Counted from the first letter of the stretch, positions 41,256-50,315 are shown. The stretch: 64,000 bases of DNA from Streptomyces resistomycificus (GCF_001514265.1 NZ_KQ948992.1:186001-250000); one strand, 5' to 3'. Translations and numbers: made by a program. Notes: a model not told the origin generated them from the letters alone.

Positions 41256-44180
41256 ATGACAGATCTAGAGGCCGGGCTGCGCGCGGTCGTCCGGGGTGAG
41301 GTCGGTTTCGACGTCACCTCCCGGGCGCTGGTCACCATGGACGCCTCCAACTACCGGCGGGTCCCGCTGGGCGTGGTCGCCCCGCGGGACGCCGACGACG
41401 TGGCGGCGGCGCTGGCGGTGTGCCGGGAGCACGGTGTGCCCGTGGTGGCACGCGGCGGCGGAACGTCGATCGCCGGGCAGGCGACGGGGACGGGCGTGGT
41501 CCTGGACTTCACCCGGCACATGAACCGGCTGCTGTCCCTCGACCCCGCCGCGGGCACCGCGGTCGTGCAGCCCGGGCTGGTCCTCGACCGGCTCCAGGAG
41601 GCCGCCGCCCCGCACGGACTGCGCTTCGGACCCGACCCCTCCACCCACAGCCGCTGCACGCTCGGCGGAATGATCGGCAACAACTCGTGCGGCTCCCACT
41701 CGGTGGCGTGGGGGACGACGGCGGACAGCGTCCGGGAGCTGTCGGTGGTCACCGCGCGCGGTGACCGGCTGCGGCTCGGGCAGGAGTGGGCCGGGGCGCC
41801 GGAGGGGCTGCGGGCGCTGGTTGAGGGGGACCTGGCGCGGTTGCGCACCGGCTTCCCCGAGCTGCCCCGCCGTATCTCCGGCTACGCCCTGGACGCGCTG
41901 CTGCCCGAGAAGGGCGCCGACGTCGCCCGGTCCTTCTGCGGCTCGGAGGGCACGCTGGGCATCCTGACGGAGGCGGTCGTACGGCTGGTCGAGGCCCCGC
42001 GCGCGCGTGCCCTGGCCGTGCTCGCCTACGCCGACGAGAGCGCGGCCGCGGAGGCGGCGGCGGGCCTGCTGCCGTTCGGGCCGCTGACCGTGGAGGGCAT
42101 GGCGGCGGACCTGGTGCCGACGGACGCTGACCTGCCGCGCGGCGGGGCCTGGCTGTTCGTGGAGACCGGCGGGGCGACGGAGGCGGAGGCACGCGCGCGT
42201 GCGGAGACGATCGTGCGCGCGGCCGACGTCCTGGACGCCCTGGTCGTGACGGACCCGGCCGGACAGCGCGCCCTGTGGCGCGTCCGGGAGGACGCGAGCG
42301 GCACGGCGACCCGGATGCCGGACGGCTCCGAGGCGTGGCCCGGCTGGGAGGACTGCGCGGTGCCGCCGGCCCGGCTGGGCGCGTACCTGCGCGACTTCAG
42401 AGGGCTCCTCGGGTCGCACGGGCTGCGCGGCACGCCGTACGGGCACTTCGGCGACGGCTGCATCCACGTCCGTATCGACTTCGACCTGCTGACGGACCCG
42501 GGTGTGGCCCGCTTCCGCCGCTTCTCGGAGGACCTCGCCGACCTGGTCGTCGCCCACGGCGGCTCGCTGTCCGGCGAACACGGCGACGGACAGGCCCGGG
42601 CGGAGCTGCTGCCGCGCATGTACGGCGGTGAGCTGGTGGGGCTGTTCGAGCGGGCGAAGGCGGTCTGGGACCCTGACGACCTGCTCAACCCGGGCATGCT
42701 GGTCCGCCCGGCCCCGCTGGACACCAACCTCCGCTTCTCCGTGCTCCCCCGCGGCGGCCCGGTCGACGTGGCCTTCGGCTACCCGACGGACGGCGGCGAC
42801 TTCTCGGCGGCCGTGCGCCGGTGTGTCGGGGTCGCGAAGTGCCGCACAACCCCGGCGTCGGGCTCCGCCGTCATGTGCCCGTCCTTCCGGGCGACCGGAG
42901 AGGAGGAACACTCCACGCGCGGGCGTGCCCGGCTGCTGCACGAGATGCTCGCGGGCGAGCTGGTGACGGACGGCTGGCGGTCGACGGAGGTCCGGGACGC
43001 CCTCGACCTGTGTCTGTCCTGCAAGGGCTGCCGCTCCGACTGTCCGGTCGGGGTCGACATGGCCACGTACAAGGCGGAGTTCCTCCACCACCACTACGCG
43101 GGGCGGCGGCGTCCGGCGGCCCACTACAGCATGGGTCTGCTTCCGGTGTGGCTGCGCGCGGTGGCCCGGCTGCGGGCGGGGGCGGCGGTCAACGCGCTCG
43201 TCTCGCTGCGGCCGCTCGCCCGGGCGGCGAAACGGCTGGGCGGGATCGCGGCGGAGCGTCGTATCCCCCGGCTGGCGACGGAGCCGTTCAGCCGGTGGTG
43301 GAGGCGGCGGCGCACGTCCCCCTCCGGCAGCGGCGCGCTGGTCGTGCTGTGGCCCGACACCTTCACCGAGTACCTGTCGCCGTCCGTGGGCCGGGCGGCC
43401 GTACGCGTGCTGGAGGCGGCGGGCCTGCGGGTGGCGCTCCCGCCGACGCTGCGGCTGCCGGGGCCGCGGATCGCCGACGGCACCTCGGCCGTCGTGAACC
43501 CCCTCACGCTCCTCGGGGGCCGCGGGCGGGTCTGCTGCGGCCTGACCTACGTCTCCACCGGCCAACTGGACCGCGCCCGTACGGTCCTGCGCCGCACCCT
43601 CGACCTCATGGCCCCGGTGCTGGCGGGGGACACCCCGGTCGTCGTCCTGGAACCCAGCTGCGCCGCCGCCCTCCGCACCGACCTCCCGGAGCTCCTGCAC
43701 GACGACCCGCGCGCCCGCCTCCTCGCCGACCGGGTCCTCACCTTCGCCGAGGCGCTGGAACGCCTGGCCCCTGACTGGACCCCGCCCGTGCTCGACCGCC
43801 CGGTCGTCGGCCAGACCCACTGTCACCAGCACGCGGTGCTCGGCGACACGGCCGATCGCCGACTGCGTTCCGTGGCCGGCCTCTTCGGCGAACTGGCCGG
43901 CGGCTGCTGCGGCCTCGCCGGTGACTTCGGCTTCGAGAAGGGCCACTTCGAGGTGTCGGCCGCCTGCGCGGAGGAGCAACTCCTCCCGGCGGTACGGGAG
44001 GCGGAGGCGGGCGACGGGACGACGGTGGTCCTGGCGGACGGCTTCTCCTGCCGGACGCAGCTGGAGCAGCTGGCGGGGGTGCGGGGGTGGCATGTGGCGG
44101 AGGTACTGGCGGCGGGGCTGGACGAGGACGGGCCGCGGGAGCGCGGCCTGGAGAAGCGTGGGCCGCAGGAGCGCGGGTGA
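41256..44180 (+). CDS. FAD-linked oxidase fused to Fe-S/CCG domain (GlcD-GlpC/YdiJ type)
   Basis: A 974-residue fusion. Residues ~35-480 are a GlcD-type FAD domain (PVVARGGGTSIAGQATGTG, IGNNSCGSHSVAWGTTADS, GHFGDGCIHVRIDFDLL). Residues ~520-640 bind two 4Fe-4S clusters (CVGVAKCRTT...MCPSF and CLSCKGCRSDCPVGVD). The C-terminal part has two CCG motifs (RVCCGLTYVSTG and GGCCGLAGDFGFEKGH). Such proteins oxidise a D-2-hydroxy acid and pass electrons onward; the exact acid is unknown. The last ~20 residues are a low-complexity Glu/Arg/Gly tail. Confidence 0.88.
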   Translation: MTDLEAGLRAVVRGEVGFDVTSRALVTMDASNYRRVPLGVVAPRDADDVAAALAVCREHGVPVVARGGGTSIAGQATGTGVVLDFTRHMNRLLSLDPAAGTAVVQPGLVLDRLQEAAAPHGLRFGPDPSTHSRCTLGGMIGNNSCGSHSVAWGTTADSVRELSVVTARGDRLRLGQEWAGAPEGLRALVEGDLARLRTGFPELPRRISGYALDALLPEKGADVARSFCGSEGTLGILTEAVVRLVEAPRARALAVLAYADESAAAEAAAGLLPFGPLTVEGMAADLVPTDADLPRGGAWLFVETGGATEAEARARAETIVRAADVLDALVVTDPAGQRALWRVREDASGTATRMPDGSEAWPGWEDCAVPPARLGAYLRDFRGLLGSHGLRGTPYGHFGDGCIHVRIDFDLLTDPGVARFRRFSEDLADLVVAHGGSLSGEHGDGQARAELLPRMYGGELVGLFERAKAVWDPDDLLNPGMLVRPAPLDTNLRFSVLPRGGPVDVAFGYPTDGGDFSAAVRRCVGVAKCRTTPASGSAVMCPSFRATGEEEHSTRGRARLLHEMLAGELVTDGWRSTEVRDALDLCLSCKGCRSDCPVGVDMATYKAEFLHHHYAGRRRPAAHYSMGLLPVWLRAVARLRAGAAVNALVSLRPLARAAKRLGGIAAERRIPRLATEPFSRWWRRRRTSPSGSGALVVLWPDTFTEYLSPSVGRAAVRVLEAAGLRVALPPTLRLPGPRIADGTSAVVNPLTLLGGRGRVCCGLTYVSTGQLDRARTVLRRTLDLMAPVLAGDTPVVVLEPSCAAALRTDLPELLHDDPRARLLADRVLTFAEALERLAPDWTPPVLDRPVVGQTHCHQHAVLGDTADRRLRSVAGLFGELAGGCCGLAGDFGFEKGHFEVSAACAEEQLLPAVREAEAGDGTTVVLADGFSCRTQLEQLAGVRGWHVAEVLAAGLDEDGPRERGLEKRGPQERG

Positions 44181-44302
44181 GGGGAACCCAGGTGATCGGA
44201 GGGAGGGCGAGGGAGATCCCGGCGTGACCGGCGCGTGCCGGTGGGCGGGGGCGCGGAAGTTCGTAGTCTGCAGACCCCCGCCAGCGTCAAGGAGTCCAGC
44301 GC

Positions 44303-45427
44303 ATGACCCTCCGCATCCGGCCCATCTCCCGCGACGAACACCTCGCCTTCGTGGCGGCCCGCCGCTCCGCCAGCCACATGCAGGTCCCCTCCTGGGGTGA
44401 CGTGAAGCCGGACTGGCGGGCGGAGAGCCTCGGGTGGTTCGACGAGGAGGGGCGGCAGGCGGGAGCGGGGCTGGTGCTGCTGCGGCCGGTGCCGAAGGTG
44501 CGGAAGTACCTCGCCTATCTGCCCGAGGGGCCGTTGATCGACTGGTACGCGGCCGATCTGTGCGACCGCTGGCTGGACCCGCTGCTCGGGTACCTCAAGG
44601 GGCGGGGCGCCTTCTCGGTGCGGATGGGCCCGCCCGTCGTCGTCCGCCGGTGGAGCGCCGACGCGGTCAAGGCGGCGATCGCCGACCCGGCGGCGCGGCG
44701 GCTGCGGGACGCGGAGGCGACGTCGTGCGAGGCGGGTGCCCTCGACGTGGCGGACCGGCTGCGGCACGGCGGCTGGCGGCAGACCGAACCCGGCGGCGAG
44801 GACGGCTTCGCGGCCGGACAACCGCGGTACGTCTTCCAGGTCCCGTTCGCGGGAAGATCGCTGGAGGACGTCCAGCGCGGCCTCAACCAGCAGTGGCGGC
44901 GCAACATCAAGAAGGCGGAGAAGGCCGGCGTGAAGGTCGTCCGCGGAGGCTACGAGGATCTGCCCGCCTTCTACGAGCTGTACGCCGAGACCGCCGAGCG
45001 CGACCGCTTCCTGCCGCGCCCCCTGCCGTACTTCCAGCGCATGTGGACCGCGCTCACCGCCGAGCACCCCGACCGCATGCGCCTCTACCTCGCCCACCAC
45101 GACGGCGACGTCCTCGCCGCGGCCACCATGCTCACCGTCGGCGAGCACGTCTGGTACTCCTACGGCGCCTCCACCAGCCGCAAGCGCGAGGTCCAGCCCA
45201 ACAACGCCATGCAGTGGCGCATGATGACCGACGCCCACGACATGGGCGCCGCCGTCTACGACTTCCGCGGCATCACCGACACCCTGGAGGAGTCCAACCA
45301 CCTCCTGGGGCTCCTGCGCTTCAAGGCGGGCGCGGGAGGTGAGGCCGTGGAGTACCTCGGGGAGTGGGACTTCCCGCTCAACCGGCTGCTGCACAAGGCG
45401 CTGAACCTGTACATGGCCCGCCGCTAG
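44303..45427 (+). CDS. FemABX-family peptidoglycan bridge aminoacyltransferase
   Basis: The 374-residue protein has the doubled GNAT fold of the Fem family: VPSWGDVKPDWRAESLGWFD, LPEGPLIDWYAADLCDRWLD, the NQQWRRNIKKAEKAGVKVVR helix, and the second lobe with MLTVGEHVWYSYGASTSR, AMQWRMMTDAHDMGAAVYDF. FemX-type enzymes add an amino acid (glycine in Streptomyces, LL-diaminopimelate strains) from aminoacyl-tRNA to lipid II on the cytoplasmic side. AAGGAG precedes ATG 44303. Several Fem paralogues exist per genome; which bridge step this one performs is unknown. Confidence 0.85.
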   Translation: MTLRIRPISRDEHLAFVAARRSASHMQVPSWGDVKPDWRAESLGWFDEEGRQAGAGLVLLRPVPKVRKYLAYLPEGPLIDWYAADLCDRWLDPLLGYLKGRGAFSVRMGPPVVVRRWSADAVKAAIADPAARRLRDAEATSCEAGALDVADRLRHGGWRQTEPGGEDGFAAGQPRYVFQVPFAGRSLEDVQRGLNQQWRRNIKKAEKAGVKVVRGGYEDLPAFYELYAETAERDRFLPRPLPYFQRMWTALTAEHPDRMRLYLAHHDGDVLAAATMLTVGEHVWYSYGASTSRKREVQPNNAMQWRMMTDAHDMGAAVYDFRGITDTLEESNHLLGLLRFKAGAGGEAVEYLGEWDFPLNRLLHKALNLYMARR

Positions 45428-45436
45428 CCCTTTCCG

Positions 45437-45457
45437 CCCGTACGGAGGGCGTACGGG
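45437..45457 (+). terminator. Hairpin terminator after the FemX-like gene
   Basis: CCCGTACG (45437-45444) pairs with CGTACGGG (45450-45457) around GAGGG, ten bases after the stop codon. Confidence 0.65.
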
Positions 45458-45511
45458 AACGTACTGGGGTGTACGGGAGCCGACCGCATTCTGGGACAGT
45501 CGCATAAACGC

Positions 45512-45563
45512 TTCACACACCTGACGCAGTCCACTACCCTGGACTGCGTCGTACAGTCAGGTG
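45512..45563 (+). promoter_or_regulatory. EamA-permease promoter with nested inverted repeats
   Basis: TTCACA (45512-45517) and TACCCT (45535-45540) are spaced by 17 bp and form a fair promoter. GACGCAGTCC (45523-45532) and GGACTGCGTC (45541-45550) are a perfect 10-bp inverted repeat enclosing the -10 box, and an outer CACCTGAC (45518-45525) matches GTCAGGTG (45556-45563). A repressor bound here would cover the -10 box. Confidence 0.6.
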
Positions 45564-45638
45564 AACGAACCGCCGACTGAGCCCCACAGTCGAGCCCTCG
45601 GCTGAGCCCCGGCTCGGCCCGAGTCCCCGGAAGGCACC

Positions 45639-46592
45639 GTGAGCACGTCCAGCGCCACCACCCCCTCCACTCCGGCCTCCGGCGTCCCCGCGTCCGCCCC
45701 GCAGGGCGCCGCCCCGCGCGGGCGGGGGGCCCTCGGGCCCGTGGGGCTGGTCCTCGCCGGCGGGATCTCGGTGCAGTTCGGCGCCGCGCTCGCCGTGACG
45801 CTGATGCCGAGGGCGGGCGCGCTCGGCGTGGTGACCCTGCGGCTGCTGGCGGCGGCGCTGGTGCTGCTGGTGATCTGCCGGCCCAGGCTGCGCGGGCACT
45901 CGCGCGCCGACTGGGGCACGGTCGTCGTCTTCGGCCTCACCATGGCCGCGATGAACGGCCTCTTCTACCAGGCCGTCGACCGTATTCCGCTGGGCCTCGC
46001 GGTCACCCTCGAAGTGCTCGGTCCGCTCGCCCTCTCGGTCCTCGTCTCCCGCCGCGCGCTCAACCTCGTCTGGGCGGGACTCGCCCTCGCCGGGGTCTTC
46101 CTCCTCGGCGGCGGCGGAAGCGGAGGCTTCGGTGACCTCGACCCCGTCGGTGTCGCCTTCGCCCTGGGGGCGGGCGCCATGTGGGCGGCGTACATCGTCT
46201 TCAGCGCGCGGACGGGGCGCCGCTTCCCGCAGGCCGACGGGCTCGCGCTGGCGATGGGGGTGGCGGCCCTGGTGTTCCTTCCCCTCGGCGTCGCCGAGTC
46301 CGGCGGCAAACTCCTCGACCCGACGACCCTCGCCCTCGGCTCCGCGGTCGCCGTGCTCTCCTCGGTCCTGCCCTACACCCTCGAACTCCTCGCCCTGCGC
46401 CGTCTGCCGGCCTCCACCTTCGCGATCCTGATGAGCCTGGAACCGGCGATCGCCGCCACCGCCGGATTCCTGATCCTGAACCAGGCGCTGTCGGTGGTGG
46501 AGTCCCTCGCGATCGCTCTGGTCATCGCGGCGAGCATGGGGGCGGTGCGCACCCAGGTGGGGCGGGGGAAGGCCGCGGTGCCGGAGGCCTAG
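45639..46592 (+). CDS. EamA/DMT family permease (RhtA-like)
   Basis: A 317-residue protein with ten membrane helices in two EamA repeats (GLVLAGGISVQFGAALAVTL..., then VGVAFALGAGAMWAAYIVFS...). ALGVVTLRLLAAALVLLVIC and VLSSVLPYTLELLALRRLPA resemble RhtA-type amino-acid/homoserine exporters. GTG 45639 starts after an ~90-nt leader and the 15-20 residue Ser/Thr/Pro tail is cytoplasmic. The inverted-repeat promoter suggests a dedicated regulator not encoded next to it. Substrate unknown. Confidence 0.85.
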   Translation: MSTSSATTPSTPASGVPASAPQGAAPRGRGALGPVGLVLAGGISVQFGAALAVTLMPRAGALGVVTLRLLAAALVLLVICRPRLRGHSRADWGTVVVFGLTMAAMNGLFYQAVDRIPLGLAVTLEVLGPLALSVLVSRRALNLVWAGLALAGVFLLGGGGSGGFGDLDPVGVAFALGAGAMWAAYIVFSARTGRRFPQADGLALAMGVAALVFLPLGVAESGGKLLDPTTLALGSAVAVLSSVLPYTLELLALRRLPASTFAILMSLEPAIAATAGFLILNQALSVVESLAIALVIAASMGAVRTQVGRGKAAVPEA

Positions 46593-46775
46593 GCCCGAAA
46601 GGGCGGCCCCGGTCATCGGGCGGTCAAGCCCGCATCAGCCCGCGGCCAAACGGTCGTATGGGTTGCGCATGCCCCATCCGCTTCACCCGCACATGATCTA
46701 ATTTGCCCTTTCGTCTCCTGGCTACGGTGGTCCCGCCGATCGTGCACTTGGGTCCACGGGGGAGAGGAGACGGCG

Positions 46776-47324
46776 GTGGCCACACCGATCCGTTCGCGCC
46801 TTCTCGACTACGCAGAGCAGGTCGAGGCGAGGCCGCCCACGGGTGCGGACCTCGTCCGGACTTCGCGCCAGGAGCCCCGCAGATCACGCCTCCTCGACTA
46901 CATCGACCTCGTCGACCGCGTGGACCGCACCGATCACGTCGAGCACCTCGCGCCCACTGATCCGGCGCGGCCACTCGGCCCGAAGCCGGGGGTCCCGGCG
47001 TACGGCACCCCCGTCCTCGTCCCGGCCCATCCCCGTCACGTCGACACGACCGACCCCGACGGCACCCCCACCCGCGTGCCCTTCATCGCGTACGAGCTGT
47101 TCGCGCACCCTTCGGACACGACCGTGGCGTTCGCCTTCACCACCCCGCACAGGCTCATGGCGGCGCTCGGTGAGGCCCAGCCCTGGGTGGCCACCTCGCT
47201 CGGCCCGCTGGCCGAGGGGATGGCCGCGCAGGGCGTCACCGTGCTGCTCGACCCGCGGATCGCCCCGGGCCGCCCCAACTGGCGGCCGGCCGACCTGGCC
47301 GCCCTGGCCCGGCAGGCGCGCTGA
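46776..47324 (+). CDS. SAV_915-type protein, first gene of a WXG100 cassette
   Basis: GTG 46776, with GGAGAGGAGA upstream, gives 182 residues. Residues 1-70 contain two related stretches (IRSRLLDYAEQVEARP and RSRLLDYIDLVDRVDR), and the C-terminal part resembles the SAV_915/SseB-like fold (VPFIAYELFAHPSDTTVAFA, TTPHRLMAALGEAQPWVATS, GVTVLLDPRIAPGRPNWRPA). Its stop overlaps the start of the next gene by one base. A role as partner or chaperone of the following secreted-type proteins is inferred from position only. Confidence 0.7.
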   Translation: MATPIRSRLLDYAEQVEARPPTGADLVRTSRQEPRRSRLLDYIDLVDRVDRTDHVEHLAPTDPARPLGPKPGVPAYGTPVLVPAHPRHVDTTDPDGTPTRVPFIAYELFAHPSDTTVAFAFTTPHRLMAALGEAQPWVATSLGPLAEGMAAQGVTVLLDPRIAPGRPNWRPADLAALARQAR

Positions 47325-47626
47325 TGCCGGCCGACTTCAAGGCGATCCTCAGCGACCTCACGTCGATGTCCCGCACCTTCCACGACGAGGCCGTCAACTA
47401 CCGCAAGCTGCACACCGACGTCGCCCCGCCGGTGGCCGACGGCGGCGACGCCGGGCTCGACCACGCCCTCAAGGAGGTCGCGGAGCTCATCGTCGGCCTG
47501 CACACCGGCTTCGCCGACCGGCTGGACGACCACGGCGACAACGTGGCCCACGCCCGCGACTCGTTCCAGCGGCACGACATCGACGTACACGGACTGTTCG
47601 AGGACCTGACGGTGGGGGACGGCTGA
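47324..47626 (+). CDS. Small ESX/WXG100-like helical protein (DUF6317-like)
   Basis: A 100-residue, two-helix protein: ADFKAILSDLTSMSRTFHDE and ALKEVAELIVGLHTGFADRL, with HARDSFQRHDIDVHGLFEDL at the end. Size, charge and helix pattern match small WXG100-like proteins, though the WxG turn is replaced by PPVADGGDAG. Start and stop overlap both neighbours by one base, so all three genes are translated together. It may pair with the larger WXG protein that follows. Confidence 0.7.
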   Translation: MPADFKAILSDLTSMSRTFHDEAVNYRKLHTDVAPPVADGGDAGLDHALKEVAELIVGLHTGFADRLDDHGDNVAHARDSFQRHDIDVHGLFEDLTVGDG

Positions 47627-48915
47627 TGGCGGACAGCTGGGTCGGCGGCGACATCGGCGGGCTGCGCACGATGGCCGAGAGGTACAAGAACGCCCGGCAG
47701 AAGCTGGACGACGTGGTCCAGCCACTCGGCCGCGCGGTCGAACGCCTCGTGGACGACGCCGGTTGGAAGGGCGAGGCCGCCGAGACGTTCCGCGCCACGT
47801 GGAGCGAGGACGCGCTGGCGGCGGGTGCCTTCGCGAGCCTCGTACACAGCGCGGGGGACATCCTCTCCGACCTCGTCGACGCCCTGTCGACCTGTGAGAC
47901 GGCTCTGCAGAACGCCGAGCACACGGCCACGCGGCAGGGTGTGGCCATGGGGGACAAGGGGGTGCCCCTGGACGTCGTCACGGCCGATCCGCCCGGCGCC
48001 GAGGACCGCAAGACCCTCTCCGCGTTGAACGAGTACGCCACGGTGCGGGGGCAGGTCCTGCACACCGCCCAGCAGGCCCGGCTGGTGGCGGCGGACAAGC
48101 TGCGCGGACTGTACGCGCAGGTCACGGCACCGGTGTCGACGGGCGACAAGATCACCGTCGCCGACTACCTGCGGGGCCTGTACGCCTACGACGCCGAGGA
48201 CGCGCGGGCCGGCGGCAAAGAGGCCCGGGCCTCGCTCGACGGTGCCCAGGCAGAGGAGCGGGCCGCGAAGAAGGAGCTGCGCGCGGAGCGGAGGGCCTTC
48301 CAGAAGGCGGGCCGGGCGCTGCCGGAGGACCTCCCCGCCAAGGGCGCCTACGCCGACGCGGTCACCCGGGTCGGCGCCCTGCGGGAGGCCGTCGCCCGCG
48401 CCGACCACGGCAGTACCGCGCTGCCGTACGACCGGGCCCTGAACGTGAAGCTGGCCGACGCCGCGGACGCGCTGCGCGCGGGCAGGAGTCTGGAGAAGCT
48501 TCCGGACTTCCTCAAGGAGGTCCCGGTCCTGGATGTCGCCGCGGCCGGTGCCTGCGGGTTGCTGGAGGCGTCGGACGACCATGACAAGGGGTGGTCGTGG
48601 CAGAGGTCCGTGGCCGTGGACGGGGGCGCCAACGTGGCGGGCCTGGCCGCCGGTACGGCCGTCACGGCGGGCCTGGTGGCCCTGGCTCCCGTGGACGTAC
48701 CCGTGGCCGTGGTGGCCGGGGTCGGCGGTGCGGTGGTGGTCGGCGCGACCGGCGTCATCGACCACGCCCTCCACGAACACTGGAGTGAGGACATCCACGA
48801 CCGCGGGGTCGTGGGCGGCGTGCTGCACGGCAGCGGCCACGTCCTGTCGGAGACCGGGGACGACTTCGTGCGACTGAAAGACGACGTGTGGCATGGCATC
48901 AAAAGCATCTTCTGA
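47626..48915 (+). CDS. WXG100-type putative type VII-like secreted protein, 429 aa
   Basis: Residues 1-105 are a WXG100-like helical hairpin with the turn W47-K-G49 (VDDAGWKGEAAETFRATWSE). Residues ~185-265 are a charged coiled coil (GAQAEERAAKKELRAERRAF). Residues ~336-378 are Gly/Ala/Val-rich and hydrophobic (VAVVAGVGGAVVVGATGVID), and the end reads GVVGGVLHGSGHVLSETGDD...VWHGIKSIF, as in proteins annotated as putative T7SS-secreted. No nuclease, deaminase or NAD-glycohydrolase toxin motif is visible. It could be a structural substrate or a toxin of an unknown class. Confidence 0.75.
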   Translation: MADSWVGGDIGGLRTMAERYKNARQKLDDVVQPLGRAVERLVDDAGWKGEAAETFRATWSEDALAAGAFASLVHSAGDILSDLVDALSTCETALQNAEHTATRQGVAMGDKGVPLDVVTADPPGAEDRKTLSALNEYATVRGQVLHTAQQARLVAADKLRGLYAQVTAPVSTGDKITVADYLRGLYAYDAEDARAGGKEARASLDGAQAEERAAKKELRAERRAFQKAGRALPEDLPAKGAYADAVTRVGALREAVARADHGSTALPYDRALNVKLADAADALRAGRSLEKLPDFLKEVPVLDVAAAGACGLLEASDDHDKGWSWQRSVAVDGGANVAGLAAGTAVTAGLVALAPVDVPVAVVAGVGGAVVVGATGVIDHALHEHWSEDIHDRGVVGGVLHGSGHVLSETGDDFVRLKDDVWHGIKSIF

Positions 48916-49414
48916 GGTCCCCGCCCCCGGCATCCGGCCCCCGATCCCGGCCCTGCCGGGCCTCGGCACGACCTGGTACGAGCGCGGCCCGCGCTACTGG
49001 CTGCGCCGCGCCCTCGGCGCCGCGCTCTGGTTCGCCGTCCTGGCCTTCCTCTGCTACCTCGCGCTCGTCCTCTACGGCAGCTTCCGCGAGGACCTGCCAC
49101 CGACCGTGCGCACCGTGTGGGACTGGGCGCAGGCCGCCGCTTCCTGCGGGGCGTCGGTGTGGGGGTGGCGGGTGCAGCGCCGGGACCACCGCAGGAAACT
49201 CCTCGACCCGCCGACCCCCGACCGTGCCCGCCGCGACAAGCAGAACGAGACCCGCCGGTCCGTGGGACTCACTCTCGCCGGCCGGCTCCTGTTCGTGGTC
49301 GCGGCGCCCATGATGCCGGCGTTCGCGGCGTGGGGCGTGGGCTGGGCCGCGGCCGCCTTCAGCGTCCGCGAGTACCCGAGCGAGGTGGGCGCCCGCCGCT
49401 CGCTGCGGACATAG
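48893..49414 (+). CDS. Membrane protein, last gene of the WXG cassette
   Basis: The 173-residue product overlaps the WXG gene by 23 bp. It has a Pro-rich cytoplasmic N-tail, one membrane helix at ~40-62 (LGAALWFAVLAFLCYLALVL), a basic middle (RVQRRDHRRKLLDPP, RARRDKQNETRR), and two more helices (GLTLAGRLLFVVAAPMMPAF and AAWGVGWAAAAF). In toxin cassettes the last small membrane protein is often the immunity factor; here that is only a hypothesis. Confidence 0.65.
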   Translation: MASKASSEVPAPGIRPPIPALPGLGTTWYERGPRYWLRRALGAALWFAVLAFLCYLALVLYGSFREDLPPTVRTVWDWAQAAASCGASVWGWRVQRRDHRRKLLDPPTPDRARRDKQNETRRSVGLTLAGRLLFVVAAPMMPAFAAWGVGWAAAAFSVREYPSEVGARRSLRT

Positions 49415-49473
49415 GCGGCCGGCGGCAGGAGGGGCGAGGAGGGCCCGCCACCCTCGCGGAGAACAAATTCATG

Positions 49474-49485
49474 CAAGCATGCTTG
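49474..49485 (+). promoter_or_regulatory. Palindrome upstream of the AtuA-CoA-ligase operon
   Basis: CAAGCATGCTTG is a perfect 12-bp palindrome flanked by AT-rich DNA (ATTCATG before, ATTGTTT after), 32 bp before the first operon gene. A TetR regulator encoded at the operon's end is the natural candidate to bind it. Confidence 0.55.
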
Positions 49486-49517
49486 ATTGTTTCTGGCCCC
49501 GCTGCCATGCTCCCCCC

Positions 49518-50315
49518 ATGGCCGACCCGACGCCCGTCTTCGACGACCTTCGCGCCGAGAGCGATGAACTCGACCGGCTGGTAGCCGGGTTGAGTCCCGA
49601 GGAGTGGGCCCTCGACACTCCCGCCCCGCGCTGGACCATCGCCCACCAGATCGCGCACCTCGCCTGGACCGACCGTGCCTCCCTGCTCGCCGCGACCGAC
49701 GCGAAGGGGTTCGCGGTGCTGGTGGAGAAGGCGCTGTCCGCACCCGACTCGTTCGTCGACGAGGGGGCGGAGGACGGCGCCCGACTGCCGCCCGTGGAGG
49801 TCCTGTCGGGGTGGCGGGAGGGCCGGGCCGCCCTCGACGCGGCGCTGCGCGAGGCGCCGCCCGGCGCCCGTTTCCCCTGGTACGGCCCGCCCATGTCCGC
49901 CGCCTCGATGGCCACCGCCCGGCTCATGGAGACCTGGGCCCACGGCCAGGACGTGGCGGACACGCTGGGTGTGGAGCGGCCGCCCACGGACCGGCTCAGG
50001 CACGTGGCCCGCATCGGTGTGCGGGCCCGCGACTACGCCTTCGGAATGCGCGGACTGACCCCGCCCGCCGAGGAGTTCCGCGTCGAACTCGCCGCGCCGA
50101 GCGGCGACCTGTGGACCTACGGGCCCGACGACGCCTCCCAGCGGGTCACCGGCCCCGCGCTCGACTTCTGCCTCCTGGTCACCTGGCGCGCCCACCGCGA
50201 CGACCTCGCCGTACGCGCCGACGGCCCCGACGCCGACCGCTGGCTCGACATCGCCCAGGCCTTCGCCGGCCCGCCGGGCACCGGACGCCCGCCGAAGGGG
50301 GGCGCCACCCCGTGA
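49518..50315 (+). CDS. TIGR03084-family metal-binding protein (DinB/maleylpyruvate isomerase-like)
   Basis: A 265-residue DinB-fold protein with metal ligands in WTIAHQIAHLAW and the middle METWAHGQDVADTLG, and the sentence-like family end ALDFCLLVTWRAHRDDL. The TIGR03084 type is found beside acyl-CoA catabolic genes in actinobacteria; it may be a mycothiol-dependent enzyme, but no activity is proven. ATG 49518 has no ribosome site, so the mRNA may be leaderless. Its GTGA stop-start overlap with the AtuA gene opens the operon. Confidence 0.82.
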   Translation: MADPTPVFDDLRAESDELDRLVAGLSPEEWALDTPAPRWTIAHQIAHLAWTDRASLLAATDAKGFAVLVEKALSAPDSFVDEGAEDGARLPPVEVLSGWREGRAALDAALREAPPGARFPWYGPPMSAASMATARLMETWAHGQDVADTLGVERPPTDRLRHVARIGVRARDYAFGMRGLTPPAEEFRVELAAPSGDLWTYGPDDASQRVTGPALDFCLLVTWRAHRDDLAVRADGPDADRWLDIAQAFAGPPGTGRPPKGGATP

